A stretch of DNA of 64,000 nucleotides from contig VNKQ01000007.1 of the NCBI GenBank assembly GCA_016508695.1, positions 744,001 to 808,000 of the forward strand, given 5' to 3'. Made by a program: the position numbers and the translations under genes. Shown piece after piece: positions 47,162 through 59,754 of this stretch (position 1 is its first letter; the number at the start of each line of letters is the position of its first letter). Below the pieces are notes generated by a model that was not told where the DNA came from, made no database searches, and was given only the letters and a program-made list of their open reading frames with translations. This stretch comes from Hyphodiscus hymeniophilus. Its lineage: Eukaryota; Ascomycota; Leotiomycetes; Helotiales; Hyphodiscaceae.

Positions 47162-50100
47162 CACTCGATCCATCGCCCTCTAAGGGAGGAGTTGAAGGAG
47201 ATGGCTGATAGGTGTTGAAAGTGATGAGGGGAAGCTGGGAATAGGTTCACGAACAGGAGTATGATGAGCGCAACGGGGTGTTTCTTTCGGAGGTGACCCG
47301 CATTTGCATCCTCTTAGATTGCTTGCGCCGGTGTTTGGGTATACCTCTTTGCCAGAATATGACGCGCTTTTAATGTTCTGGTCTTGGTCTTCGTTCCGTG
47401 AGACGATTCTTCGACGCGGTTGATATCTAACCTCGAAGCTAGTCTACTATTCGACCATGGTTGAGGTGGTAAGGGACTTCGTGGCCAGACTGCCGCCTTC
47501 TCCATATATCTGTTTTGACAGCTGGCCTGTAAGCTCCAATTTGTAAAGATCAAAGTACGTGAAGGCTAGTTGTAAGACGGCTTCGCTATGGCTGTTGAGC
47601 AAGTTGTGATAGGGAGAGAAACATTGTCATATTGGCGTCACGAAAAAGGTTTCCTTCCTTGCCGTAAAGTCCTGGATCAACATGTCGGAAACGCTATTCA
47701 CAACATTGTATGGCATCAGACAATCAGAAGCTCAGGTCAGCTTTTGGAACTCTGAAGGGAACTTTCTTCGCTCTTGGTGGTGGTGGATGAAATCCTAGAT
47801 CGTTTGCAGCGATGAATCTACTTTTATCGTGTATTCGACAAAATATTGGGATCTGCATGAGGAAGTACTGGCTCGCCAAGTTCCAAAGACACATAAAGAT
47901 CGGTCGAATACGTCCCAGATCTGTCCCACCGCATTCCATCTGTCAAGCTCTTAGAGTCAGCGAAGAAATTGAGACATAAGTTTCTTTCGAAATTTTTGGA
48001 AGCTCCAACCATCGCGCATGACCGAAGTATAAATTAATGGTTCATGAAATCGGTGGGCCTAATCGATCAGGACGTTTGAGCGATTAAGATACTGAGATTT
48101 GTCAGAGGAGTGAAAAAGCTCCCAAGACCAGCACAGTAGGAAAGATGCTCAACGTCCTTTTTTTATAGCAACACCAGGTTAGCTGATATATTATTCCTGA
48201 GCTAGGACCCTGGGCTGGACTTGTTCCCTGCTATGGTACGATTGCTGTTGAGTGTGTTGAAAATGTGACAATCATGGTGCTCAATTTCGTGGACCAAATT
48301 CAAGGCAGGGGGATCCGTTAGACCAAGCCGACAATTATCATGGAAGACGACGAATTTACAGTTTACGTCCCTTCGACGGAACCACATTCGGCGAAGTCGA
48401 AGGAGAACTTTCGAATATTCCATTCGGACATCCATGAGTTCAGGGCTTTTGCGTGGAGAAAGACTATTCCCAGAAGCTCTCTCGCAGGGGAAGAGGGCCT
48501 GAATCATAGAGGTTTCAAAGAGTTTATCCAGCTGAGAAAGTTTGGGCGAGGAGCGCTCTGTCTTCCATACCAGAATCCTAGTAAAGGGAAAGAAGACTTT
48601 TCTTTTGAGATCTGCGTAAAGGCGGTCAGTTGATAGAGGCCAGAAATTTCACAAAATCAATATGGCTGACTTCCCGCAGGTTCGAAGACGACGAAGGAGA
48701 ATGTAGATGTGATGCATACAGCAGCAAAAGTGCGCAGTGCTCTAATAAAGCTGAAAAAGGTAACGATGTGGGTTTGTCTAGAAGGTTTGAGACTAGGTTG
48801 CGACGGCTGAACTACTAGGGTCATCGCTGCTTGTCATATTAGACTATTGAGAAGAGTTGAGCAAAGCAGCAGACAGACACAACCGATCATACTAAGCATG
48901 ACTCTGAGAACTCTGAGACGTTATCATACCTTTTGATTTTCATACCTCTATGCGTCACGGATAGGACGACTGAACAGAGACTTTCAATGATTCTGGGTAT
49001 GAACTCAACCGACTCAGGTTCCCTCGCTCATCCACTCTGATTGCGACCAGCTTTACATGCATATCAATACCACTTGGCACGCAACATTCCACTCTTCCCG
49101 AAAACTGACAGCTCACATCCAGGAACTTGGGGCTGCATATGGTCGGGATCAAGATCTTGGTGCGACGAATACTACACATATGCGGTGTTTCAACGAGGAA
49201 AGCGGTCACGTGTGCACGCAATGGGGCAGCACGTGCCGAGACATTTCAATGAATTTTACCTACCTATCTGGGTCGATAGATCTGGACTACCTGGTGAGAG
49301 ATATTTGATTGCGAAAATAGAGTTTGATAACCAAAAGATCAGGTTGAGATGCTGTATCTACCAAAGTGGTGCTCGTGTTCCATGGCGAGTCAATAAGTCA
49401 ACGAAAACCTCGCAGAGCCAGCTGCAGAAACGTCGAAGCAAAGCCGTGCTCCCGCGACGATCAGCTCTCTTTAATAACCCAACATCGCGTCGTACCCCGC
49501 TCAATGATCGCCTAAATATACCTCACATTGCTAAGAGCCTCCTTGCATCTTAGTCACCTGTACTAGGTAGGACTACGGAGGTAGTAGCCTGAGTAGCGCT
49601 CAGACATTCTCGCGTGGGAATAAAGAGCCAACGAGCTCGAGGGCTGGGATTGGGCAATCGAACGTAATTTTGCGGCTGAGTTTCGTGTTGTGGCGTTCAA
49701 ATGAATTGTCGGGATCCTACAAGTGACAGAGGAAAACAATCGTTACTGCGTAGAGGTATGGATTTGTGTATCTTTTGGCATCCTGCTGCTTTACCTCCTT
49801 CCTCCTGTCTTGAACGGACGAAGGCACGGAGGGAGGTCCGAACACTCTTGGTCTCAAGACGGAGAACATACCGTTCTTTGTTGGATGGGATTCCGAATTC
49901 CGATGTTCAAGATCCACCAAAGGGGCAATGCTTGAGAGTCGGAGGTGTCGATATGACATGGTGTTTTTCCTGGCGATGAGGGGTATTGTTCGTAGCGCAC
50001 CTTGGAGCTTAAGATGACACGAAGGCAACGCGTATGCTATTCGCTCGTACAGTACAGAGCCCCTGTCCGCGCGCATCCTTGCGCAATAGCTGGTCAGCCA

Positions 50101-52913
50101 CCCAAGATCTTAACTGCAAGGTAAATCTCATGCAGACTCGTCAATATCCTGGGATCCGATCATCCAGGCTCCCAGCCAGATAGCCTGCGGAGTAACAATT
50201 AGTGCCTCTCAAAACCTGTATTTGGGAGCGATGCGATGCAACACGCAACTTGTCCCAGATCCAGAAATCCGATTGCCTATTGCTTTTTGCTGTCTGTCAT
50301 ACGAAGTATTTGCTATCGGGTGAGCTGTTCCGGGGACATGGACTGACTGAGCTGTCAAGTGTCAATCTCGGAAATGTTTCCAGAATATAGACATAAGAAG
50401 GAAGCAATAGGAAGGTCTCCCCTGCTGACTGAGTGTTGCCGCGTCTGAGTAACCTGTAATCCAACTGGTGCTATCTGAGAATGTTTCTCGATTGTACCCT
50501 ACCTCGTGCCGCATTGGTACCATGTGAATTCGTTACTTTATCTCCTGGCGATCGGAGACTTCCCCTCGTTGTTGCCCGAAGCACAGCCCGCCGTTGGATG
50601 GATTGGTGAAAGGTCTGAGCGAGAAGAAAGAGTTACGGAATCGTGTCATCCTGTCGATACGATTGACCTGCCGCACGGTGTTTTAGGTCTATCGTAGCGA
50701 ATAATAGCTACTTAGGTAAGGTATGCATGGCACGATTAGCCCGATGGGCGATATTGTCGTGTAAGATCAGTGGGTATTGGGTTTCCCCATTCGGTTCATG
50801 AATCAGGAGAGCCAGTTGGCCAGGGTAGAAATGTCCCGAATTGTTGGTGGATGAGAAAGCTGAAAAAGCAAGCAGGGCAATTGCTGAGGCGGCTGCTCAG
50901 TGCTCAGTGCTTCACTGCTTGCTTGCTTGCTCACTTCAGATTCCATGGGTATGTGTCAGGGAGCAGGGTCAGGAAGCATTGGACCGTTGCAGGGCATCCT
51001 GCGTGATGATTGGGAACGAGACACGCGACTCGGCTCATACGACGGGGGCTTGCTGAAAAGAATACGAAAGCAGCCACTGGATTATTTCAGCAATCATCCA
51101 ACGATCCACCACCAGCGCGGGCAAGTGGCCAATACCTGTTTCCAGTGGCCCCAAATTCTCATCATAAATACAGGAGCCCGGGAACGCCTCCATAAAAGAG
51201 GGGTGGTCATGGTTCGGAGTGCCCATTAGCGCGGAGGCTGGCAATGAGCCACGAAGGTCTCCAGGATCCGTCGTACGGACTTGATACTGTAAGGTGTTGT
51301 TGGCCTTCAGACGATTAGAAATTGGAGGATGGTAGTACAAATGATAGCGGCTCGCGGGTGGAGAGCATGACCTACCGGATGGAGACTTGCTGGAGAAGAT
51401 GCGGCAAGTGCATCATCTTGCTTTGCGAAGTTCTGCTTGGAGAAGTCTTGATATCCTTGGTCGGATACGGCAAGGTACTTCTTTGTGCTGTGCATCTGCA
51501 GGACAATGGAGACAGGACAATGGAGAACGTCAACTCATTGAATCCATGATTAATTCTACCATCGGTGACCGAGTACCTCCGAACCCACACCACTTTGTGC
51601 CCATTTTACTCTCAAGCAAGCAATTCGATCCTTGGGCTATATATCCCGTGTTGATATTGCATACTCTGATTTCAAAGCTGCACCTGCTAATTCGAACACG
51701 GCTCAAGAGTCAAGCCACAGCGGACCACTCTTCCCAGAAAATGTGAAACAAGCATATCCAGCAACAATCCTTCGCTCTGTGTGATCAATTACTGACGCCG
51801 AAACAAAAACAACAAGCATCAGGGGACCAGGATAGATAAATATATAGAAGCCAACTGCATACGGCTTCACACATGAAGCAGGCAAGCATCAGGACATTCG
51901 TGTGTCGTGGTTCATTTCACCGCCACGACACAACATATGTAGATATTAAGGGACGGATCTGTGGGTGATACGATGTGTGATTTCTTTGGAAACTACCTAG
52001 AAAAAGAGATCCATGATCCATTGCATGATATTGAAGACTTAGGACTCAGGGAGGAGTTTTAGAATGTGTCCAAATGGCCACCAAGAAGGACAAGCTCTCA
52101 CGCTCTCTCTCACTCTCCTTCTCTCATGTCACACCGTATTGACGCTATTGCTGGACAGATCCTATATCAATCCATGAAAGTCTAGACAGGAGATCCTTTT
52201 ACTCTGGACTATCTAAAGCTTCTGGCAACTGCAAGTTCATAGAACCCCCCTCTTAGAGGAAGCATAACTTCCGTAGCTACCCCTCTCTCGTTCCTCTCAC
52301 ATAGTCTCACCTAATCGTGTCTTGTAGTGTACAAAATAGTCCAATCAGAGCATCACCTGGGGCTTTCTGGAAAGCGGAGTCAGATCGATCTTTGACTTTA
52401 CTCTAACCTGCAGTAGTCGGCCCAGCCTCTGTACAGGATCATCCCTAACATTTGTAGTAAGTGACAAGAAGGGGGGGCTTGAAGCCAAGGGCGAGAGCGA
52501 GCCAGGTTGTCAAGTCGGCCGTACAATCGCTAAAAGTAGGTAGTCTTGGTTAGCGCATAGCCTGTTACTCCCAGGAACTCCACCCGTTGCCCTCCAAATT
52601 GCCTTGCAACAGCCAGAACATCTCACATTGTCACTATTCACGACGTCGGCGAGATCGATTGTTTACACTCTTTATAGTATTAACTTCCACTCTGGTCTTT
52701 GGTGGTACATCTCCGCGACACGACATCGTCACGACACGACTTGATCTTCGGTGTTTACGTTCCGCAATTAGTATCAATACGCCATTCCTCCCCCGATCTC
52801 AAATCTTCCTGGCATGGACCTCTCCCTACGATGCTCATGACTTTGACAGAGATCACGATTCTTTCTTCCGTGTTTTCATTTCAAGTTGTTGAAGGGGATA
52901 AGGGAAACAGCTC
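47162..52913. other. Long gene-poor stretch
   Basis: About 5.7 kb in which I could support no gene, RNA gene, transposon end or long repeat. Open frames up to 170 codons (for example 49041-49553 on the plus strand) lack family motifs or plausible spliced partners. The last part, with pyrimidine-rich stretches near 52080-52120 and 52240-52300, may be a long promoter and leader of the Ser-rich gene. Degenerate transposon or noncoding RNA content cannot be excluded by eye. Confidence 0.45.
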
Positions 52914-55900
52914 ATGATGAAGACGGTCCCCAGTGTGAGTTGTTCTGATTAAGATTAAAGGGTCTAGCATTATTCGCTCCCAAACTTTGCCCTCTTGCAA
53001 CACATGGCACTATGGCACCAACAACACTTGTCCTGCATGGATCTTAGCACATTTGAGATACATAGGCTAATCGTGTGTAGCTCGTTGCTTCGAGCACCGT
53101 TGGGATTGCAGCCGCCGGTCTTGCACTGGGCAGACCCGAACGTCCTTCTTCCGCGCGGCCTTCCTCAAAGAAGAGGAAAGCTGGAGAGCTTACAGATGTG
53201 GGAAATCAAGTACAAGGCTCATCCTCCCCAATGTCGAGACCCGGGACGAGTTCGACTGTAATAACGCCTAATCGACCTCTTCGCACTACCATTGAATCTT
53301 CTTCCGCTGCACGACCCATGACTCCTCAGACACGTCTCTCAAGTACCAGGGTGGATACATCACACAGTGGAGGTGGGCGAAGGCTTTCAGTGGTCCGAAA
53401 CGGGGAGATATCATCGCCACAGGATCGAATTGGAGAGGACACAAGAAGAGCATCTATTTCGTCTAGGGGTTCTTGGATTCGGAGATTATCAACGATACCA
53501 AACTCGCAGACGAACAGTCCGAGATCAAGTGTTGGTCCAGACTCACCTTCGCTGACGTTCTCAAATGCGTCTGCTGCTCCCATACTCTCGAATCCTGCTA
53601 GCAGCCCAGCACAATTACAGCCCAATAAACTTGTCAAGCGAACATCCTCCACCAAGGCAGTCAGTAGATCGGTCTCGAAAACTGACTCCAAATCACAATT
53701 GCCTACACTTCGCCGACCCGCTACGAGTCACCAACGCTCTGTCACCCTTCAACAGCAGTTCAGAGAACAGTCTGTCGATCCCGAAAATGAGAGTTCCCCA
53801 CCCGTTTTCATTGATGTAGAGATACCGAATCCTTCCAATTCATTTCGGTCGCCTGTGGCTAAGCCACTATGGCGACCCTTTTTCGAATCACGTCCAACGA
53901 GACTCACGAAAGAGCGATCATCAGGAAGGTCTAGCGATGGAGGAATGCACAATTTTAACTCCACGTCAAGAAGGGTAATTCCAGACGACTCTGTCAAAGC
54001 TATCTTAGTGAAACCAGGAGCAGTCTCTAGATCGAAGAACGATATTGCGTTTTACGATGAAGATGCTCTTCCCTTTGAGGATGGGCTCGACGACGATGCT
54101 AGCCCCGTACAAACCACTCCACTTCCATCCACGGAAGGACCAGAAGAACATAAACGCGCACGGCGTTCTCTTTCGATGCATTTCAGTTCCCCAAGCTCTT
54201 GGATAACAAGATCAGGAAGTCTACGAGGCAACAAGAGATCTCCGGAAGGAAGAAATGGGGGTAAGCGATATTCATCAGTGCCTGCATCGACAATGCCGGG
54301 ACGACTTACCGCTTCAGCTCATGGGACAGCTCACAATGGCCATCGTGCCATCACAGACCCCGCAGTGTTTCAACCACATGTCGGAAATACCCCGACCACC
54401 GATCACTTTGCATCAACTTTTCGGGCCAGGAGTCGAAACAGTTCCTCGCCTCTGCCACCTCTTTCGCGGCTCAGTAGTTTCAACGTCGACTTAGCTCGAC
54501 TCGGTCTTTCATCCTCATCCTCCTCTACAGGAGGTCGAAGTCCCCACTCTCCTATTATTCATAAGTATAGCGCCTCTGTGGTCTCATCTTCTGGGTTAGT
54601 CTCGCCTACGTTACCCTCATATTTTGGTACCAGCATTTCAAAGCCTCATCGGACATCAGAGATCGTAGATCGAGCTTCTACTCTCATCGGCTCGGACACG
54701 GATGGAAGAGCATTCACTTTCGGTGATGACGACGACATGGACTTCCAAAGCGAAACAGTCTTTGACTCATTAAGATCAGGCGCAACAGGAAGTACCCGAT
54801 CCCATGGTACCCCGTTGGATTCTATGTTTGACGAATCGCCACCAAGTCTGAATGGCTCAAAGACGAAGAGATTGTCGATCCACGAACTCCTAGGTAGTGG
54901 AACTCTTGAGGGAAACACCAGAATTGTGGAAGAGGATGAAGGAATGTCTACGCCAGTCAAAGCTGCACGATCATCACAGGATTCAAATCTGGAAACTCCC
55001 GTACGATCACGTACAACCAATTCTGATATGAAACTCTCTTCGTCGCCACCGAACTTTTTCCTTGCGACGAAGGACTTTGGTCGACTTTCTTTGGATGACG
55101 ACGAGGATGACGAAGACTGGACAAGGGATGATGAGAATATTGAACATAACAATTCACTTTCTCCTCCTTCGAATTCTTTAAATTCCCACCGAATGAGTCC
55201 TAGCTTTAGAGCTGCCCTTGCGGATCTTACACACAGTGGCTCCGTAAATGGGACCTCGGCGGCTCCCACAGAAAGACCAAAGAGCAACCTCTTCGACTGG
55301 TCAGAGCCACCACCTGCAGAGAAGCTGGATTTAATGGGCAATTCACCGAGACCAAAGACAGCTCATGTCAATCAGGTTGTAGATGGGAGAGGTGGACGTA
55401 CAACCGGGCGCCGAGGACCCAGCGCGTTACACATCAGGAGCCAGAGCGTGCCTATCGTCCCCGACGTCGCTGGTCAACGAGAACATTCGAAATTAGCACC
55501 AAAATTCGGTACATGGGGCTTGGGTGGCAAAGGAGTGAGCGAAGAATGGGATGGCGATTTCGAGTTCGACAGTAATGGTGATGATGAGGTCGACGAAGGA
55601 GATAATAGAATGGAACATAGTGGTATGCTTGTTCCAAAAGCCATCCAAGCAAGCCAGGAGAATGTAGTCGGGCATGTAGGACAGATTCGAGAGGTCTGCT
55701 TGTTGGTCGAAGACCTGAAGAGATTAAGGGTGCTAGCTCGAGAGAAGGGCCTGCTAAGTGGACGCTCTGCGCGACTGTGGAAGGAAGCGGAGGGAATAAT
55801 TGCTCTTGCAGTGCCTGATGAGGAAGATTTGACTCTTTCGCCTCCTCACTCTCCATCATCAGTTGTCCAACCTCCGGATACTCCAGATGACAGATATTTG

Positions 55901-56518
55901 GATCATGGGCCCGATGCCGAGGATATCTCGAGACCGGAGGCCCCGTTCGAGGTTTTGGATCACCAAGGTCAACCCACAGGTTATGTATATGATGGCAACA
56001 CTGTTCGCAGACGATCTGTATTCTCCCCTGACGACGACATCTTCGGGGCTGGAACCATTGTAAACAACCCTCCGACGAGAGACCATCTTCGACCACCTGC
56101 GAATAATTCTCCTCGCCATGCGAGCTCGAAGACATCTGCCAAATATGCACGATCAGTCATGGAGACAATGCACCAACACCGCTCGACATCCGACCCTCTT
56201 CTCCATGAAATGACAGCTCAAGCCGCAAATAAGATGCCTTTCGACACGACTAGTCTTCGAGATCTTGTAAACCGCGCAAGTCACCTTAGCCGCACTCTAT
56301 CCGATCTGATTCGCAAAGCCGATGGTTCACCAAGCCCTGAAGCTTATCCTCAACCCGACTCCAGTCCAGCCTTCACCCGTGTCTTCACCGATCCCACAGC
56401 AAGCCCTCCAAAGCATCTTCCTCGTAGTCAGAGCAACAATTCCGTGCTCAGCGGCTCGATGGATATATCTCCGACTCGAAGTGTGGCACAACGTATGCAT
56501 ATGATGACTGTCGTATGA
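52914..56518 (+). CDS. Large Ser-rich, mostly disordered protein of unknown function
   Basis: Two exons (52914-52934, 53081-56518) give 1,152 aa. The tiny first exon encodes MMKTVPS and splicing links it to LVASSTVGIAAAGLALGRPE. The first 750 residues are Ser/Pro/Arg/Asp-rich low complexity with many RRxS and SP sites, suggesting heavy phosphorylation. Toward the C-terminus more constrained blocks appear: KFGTWGLGGKGVSEEWDGDF, then VGQIREVCLLVEDLKRLRVL with EKGLLSGRSARLWKEAEGII (probably helical). Near the end is FDTTSLRDLVNRASHLSRTL. The WDxDF-like motif reminded me of the septation/mitotic-exit regulators Bfa1/Byr4, but this is a weak resemblance and I would not name it. It has no signal peptide; the small hydrophobic Ala/Gly patch near residue 10-20 is too short for a certain membrane span. 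Confidence 0.85.
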
Positions 56519-57635
56519 ACGCTGACCACATTTGAGGAAAGTCGAGAATCCACTCAATTATTGTACATGAAAGAGCTGCCTTCCCGGTGGCACTAAAATT
56601 AATTTCCTTTTGTTGCATAGCGTCGGCGGTTTCTGATTATAAGGGCACTGCATTAAGCGCTTCTTGTTCTACTAGCTCCTTCCTAGATCTGGGAGCTTTC
56701 TTTCAGCCTGGGAGGTTGCAATTTTCTTTCAGTATTCGCAAAAAGCAGTAGTACATTCTGCATTCTCGGCAGCATGACTGGTTGGACGTATGGTCATTAA
56801 TGAATGAAGGAGGAGCATCAAAAAAGCGAAGCAAAATGGGTAGACACGTAACGTTTGCACGAATAAGGTTGCTTACTGCTTGTTTTAATGGATGGATATT
56901 TGGGCATGGCTTCACCTTGCCCTTTTTCTTCACTTTTTGGTGAGGAAGAAGAGCCGCTGTTGCTTTCTGCAATAGGCATGTGGCATTTTGGGGCGGAGAG
57001 GTGCTATTTTGTATGGGCCACGATGATCGACGAATGAGCAATGATACGATGCCTTGCAGAGGAGGAAGGGTGGTGCTGGTGCGATGCAATGAGATAGATG
57101 GTGGTTCTCTTGCTCAGGCTGGCTTTTGTGAGAGTGTAAGATGGAAAGAAGAGACTCAAAAAGAGGTAAAACAACGCACATGAGATATGTGTAATGCAAA
57201 GAAACATAAAATATTGGCTGCGCTTACCTGGGTGCTTTGTGATGTGATCTTTGTCAAGATTGGATTCTCTTCTTCGACCTCTTCTCCATGGCAATAGAGC
57301 TTAGGAGTAGAACAGGGGTACGCTAAACAGCCGAGAAGAGAGGATAAAGCACTTTTGAATCCGCCAAACTTCCTAAACTTATATTCCATAGCGCGAAACA
57401 AGACCTCCGGACTCAACATCCTTTCATCGATCATGCAAATGCAAATCAACAGCCCTCATTGGAGGGTGTGCTGCAAACACTAACTAGTCAATGAGATCTG
57501 TGGCTGATTGCTCATGCGGGGTTGAAATGTAGGTCGGCTAAGGTCCGCATGTGGAAGCTTAAAATCATGCCTTGTTATGGGGAGTATGATGCCTTCTCTT
57601 TCCCTCTACCAGCCTCTTGCAAAATCTTTACGGCC
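56519..57635. other. Intergenic
   Basis: 3' side of the Ser-rich gene and promoter of the PQQ-type dehydrogenase. Open frames on the minus strand look non-coding. No feature is recognised. Confidence 0.5.
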
Positions 57636-59302
57636 ATGAAGTTATTGAATAATTTCCATGTTTCCTTAGCTTTACTACTTATCCCAGCGGTACTAGCCGC
57701 AACATGTTCGACAATCTTGAAGGCCTCATACCCAGCTCCGATCGTGTCGGATGGGTGGCAAGCTCAGCTGATCGCACAAGGCTTGAATTCCCCGCGGACG
57801 ATTTTGTTCGACAGCAATGGAGGTCTGCTGGTCGCTGAGCAGTACTATGGGGTTGTGCATCTGGAATTCACGGATAACGGGGGTTTCTGTTTGGAGGTTG
57901 CGAAGAAGACCTTCTTAATTAACTCAACTGCTGTAAGTCTGCCCAATACTGGGACTTGAGACGGATATATTTATTGACGAGGGTAGTTGAATCATGGACT
58001 TGCGCTCTCGAACGATGGGAAGACTCTATATGCGTCAACCTCTGATACGGTGTTTGCTTGGGATTACGATGCCAAGGCTGTTTCTGTGAGCGATACGAAC
58101 CAAACGATTATCACCGGCATGGTATGCAATCCACTTCATACTTTGTCATGCTGCAAAGCGATGAGCTCTCGAATAGCCTAAGAGCTCTCCTAAGCTTGAT
58201 TCCACGTATTCGAAGACAGTCGTCTCAAACCCTACTAATTTGCATACCTTGAAGGAAAATGACGATCACACGACACGCACCCTCGTCATATCAAATAAAC
58301 AGCCTGGTGTATTGATCGTTTCGAGGGGTAGCAATTCAAACATCGATCTTGAAGCAGAAAGCTTGAGCTCAGGGCACTCTCAGATCAAGGCGTACGACCT
58401 CAATAACATAACTTCCTCCTCCCCACCTTACGATTTTACCACATCAGGAAGGCTATTAGGATGGGGTCTGCGCAATTCTGTGGGCGTTGCAGAGGAGCCT
58501 TTGACGGGAGGTATATACAGTGTCGAGAATTCGGCAGACGAGATCGCTCGAAACGGAGTTGACGTCCACCAGAATAATCCGGGAGAGGAGATGAATTTCC
58601 ATGGGTTTCTCAATAGCTCGACTGAACATCAGGGAGGCAATCATGGATACCCGTATTGCTTTGCACTCTGGAACAAAAGCATACCTGATGCTGGGAGCTT
58701 GACGGTTGGAGATCAATTTACGCTTAGTCCTAATGCTACGATCAACGATACCACCTGTGCGACAGAGCGAATCCCCCCGCGGCTGACGTTCCAGGCTCAT
58801 ATGGCACCGCTCGATATCATATTCCTGCCGAATGGGACAGCAGCTTTTGTCGCGTTCCATGGAAGCTGGTAAGTCGTCAATATTATGTTGCATCTCTCGT
58901 TAACAAGGACGAAATAGGGATCGCACCAATCCCATTGGATACAAGGTCGTCACGATTCCGTTCGAGAACGGCTCTCCAGTACCACAATCTGACAGTCCGA
59001 ATTCAACGACTGACATCATGACGAATGCGGATAACTCGAAATGCCCCAACAGTTGTTTCCGCCCTGTTGGACTTGAACTCGATAGCCAGGGGCGGCTGTT
59101 TATGAGCAGCGATCAGTCGGGCGAGATATACGTGTTGATGAAGACGGCGAATTCTACCGAATCTGGATCATCGACCTCGTCATCAAGCTCATCACCCACC
59201 TCGTCACCATCTCCTTCAACAACGAAGAGCGAGGCAGGAGTATCTGAAGCTGGTGCCAGTGCCTGGTTCGTAGTTGCTCTTGGCTTCCTTGCGCTTCTAT
59301 GA
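57636..59302 (+). CDS. PQQ-type sugar (sorbosone/pyranose) dehydrogenase, AA12-like, GPI-type tail
   Basis: This secreted beta-propeller oxidoreductase belongs to the soluble quinoprotein glucose/sorbosone dehydrogenase superfamily, the group containing fungal AA12 pyranose dehydrogenases. Four exons (57636-57932, 57987-58121, 58255-58868, 58918-59302) give 476 aa. The signal peptide lies within MKLLNNFHVSLALLLIPAVL followed by AATC. Propeller segments are GLNSPRTILFDSNGGLLVAE and, after splicing, LNHGLALSNDGKTLYAST, then PGVLIVSRGSNSNID, LLGWGLRNSVGVAEEP, GGNHGYPYCFALW and AAFVAFHGSW, which is spliced to DRTNPIGYKVV. Next comes FRPVGLELDSQGRLFMSSDQ. The C-terminus is a Ser/Thr/Pro stalk and a hydrophobic end (ASAWFVVALGFLALL), as in GPI-anchored proteins. 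No cytochrome or CBM1 domain is fused. Intron 2 (133 bp) is the least certain junction. Confidence 0.87.
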
Positions 59303-59754
59303 GCGTTCGATCACAACGAATCGTTTTCGTTGTTTGGGCTTGTAAATAAACCATTTTTTCTCTGAACCAATAGCACAGTTGCTGATATTGTGTTTCCGTC
59401 CCTGTTGCGAGTGGGCCAGGATACGAATGAGCCTTCCAAGACTTGGGAGCCGTGACTGAAGGCATTCGCCGACAAGGTGCATAATCATTATGCATTTGGT
59501 AAGAATGGCCCAGTGTACATTTACGTAGATCATCCTTCCGTACTTTTTCAATCATATTATGTTCTCATATTCCTTTACTTTAGTACCATAGTAACGTATA
59601 ATGACTCTTGTAACAGAGAAATGGGTATCATCCTAGCCCAAATATGCCGCTCATGCAATTTCCCTCCCACATAGTACAGACCGGCCCAAGACTTGAGCCA
59701 GTCAAAAGCAGTCCCAACTCCAGAGAAATGCAGTAACAGTCATCATCCACAACT
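59303..59754. other. Intergenic, convergent genes
   Basis: 3' sides of the dehydrogenase and the copper-fist gene. Nothing coding is recognised. Confidence 0.5.

Noticed and set aside
49041..49553. 170-codon plus-strand open frame in the gene-poor block
   Set aside because: No domain, signal peptide or plausible spliced partner; the composition looks like random translation.
53081..56518. Firm naming of the large Ser-rich gene as Byr4/Bfa1
   Set aside because: Only a short WDxDF-like motif supports it, and low-complexity sequence makes such matches unreliable.
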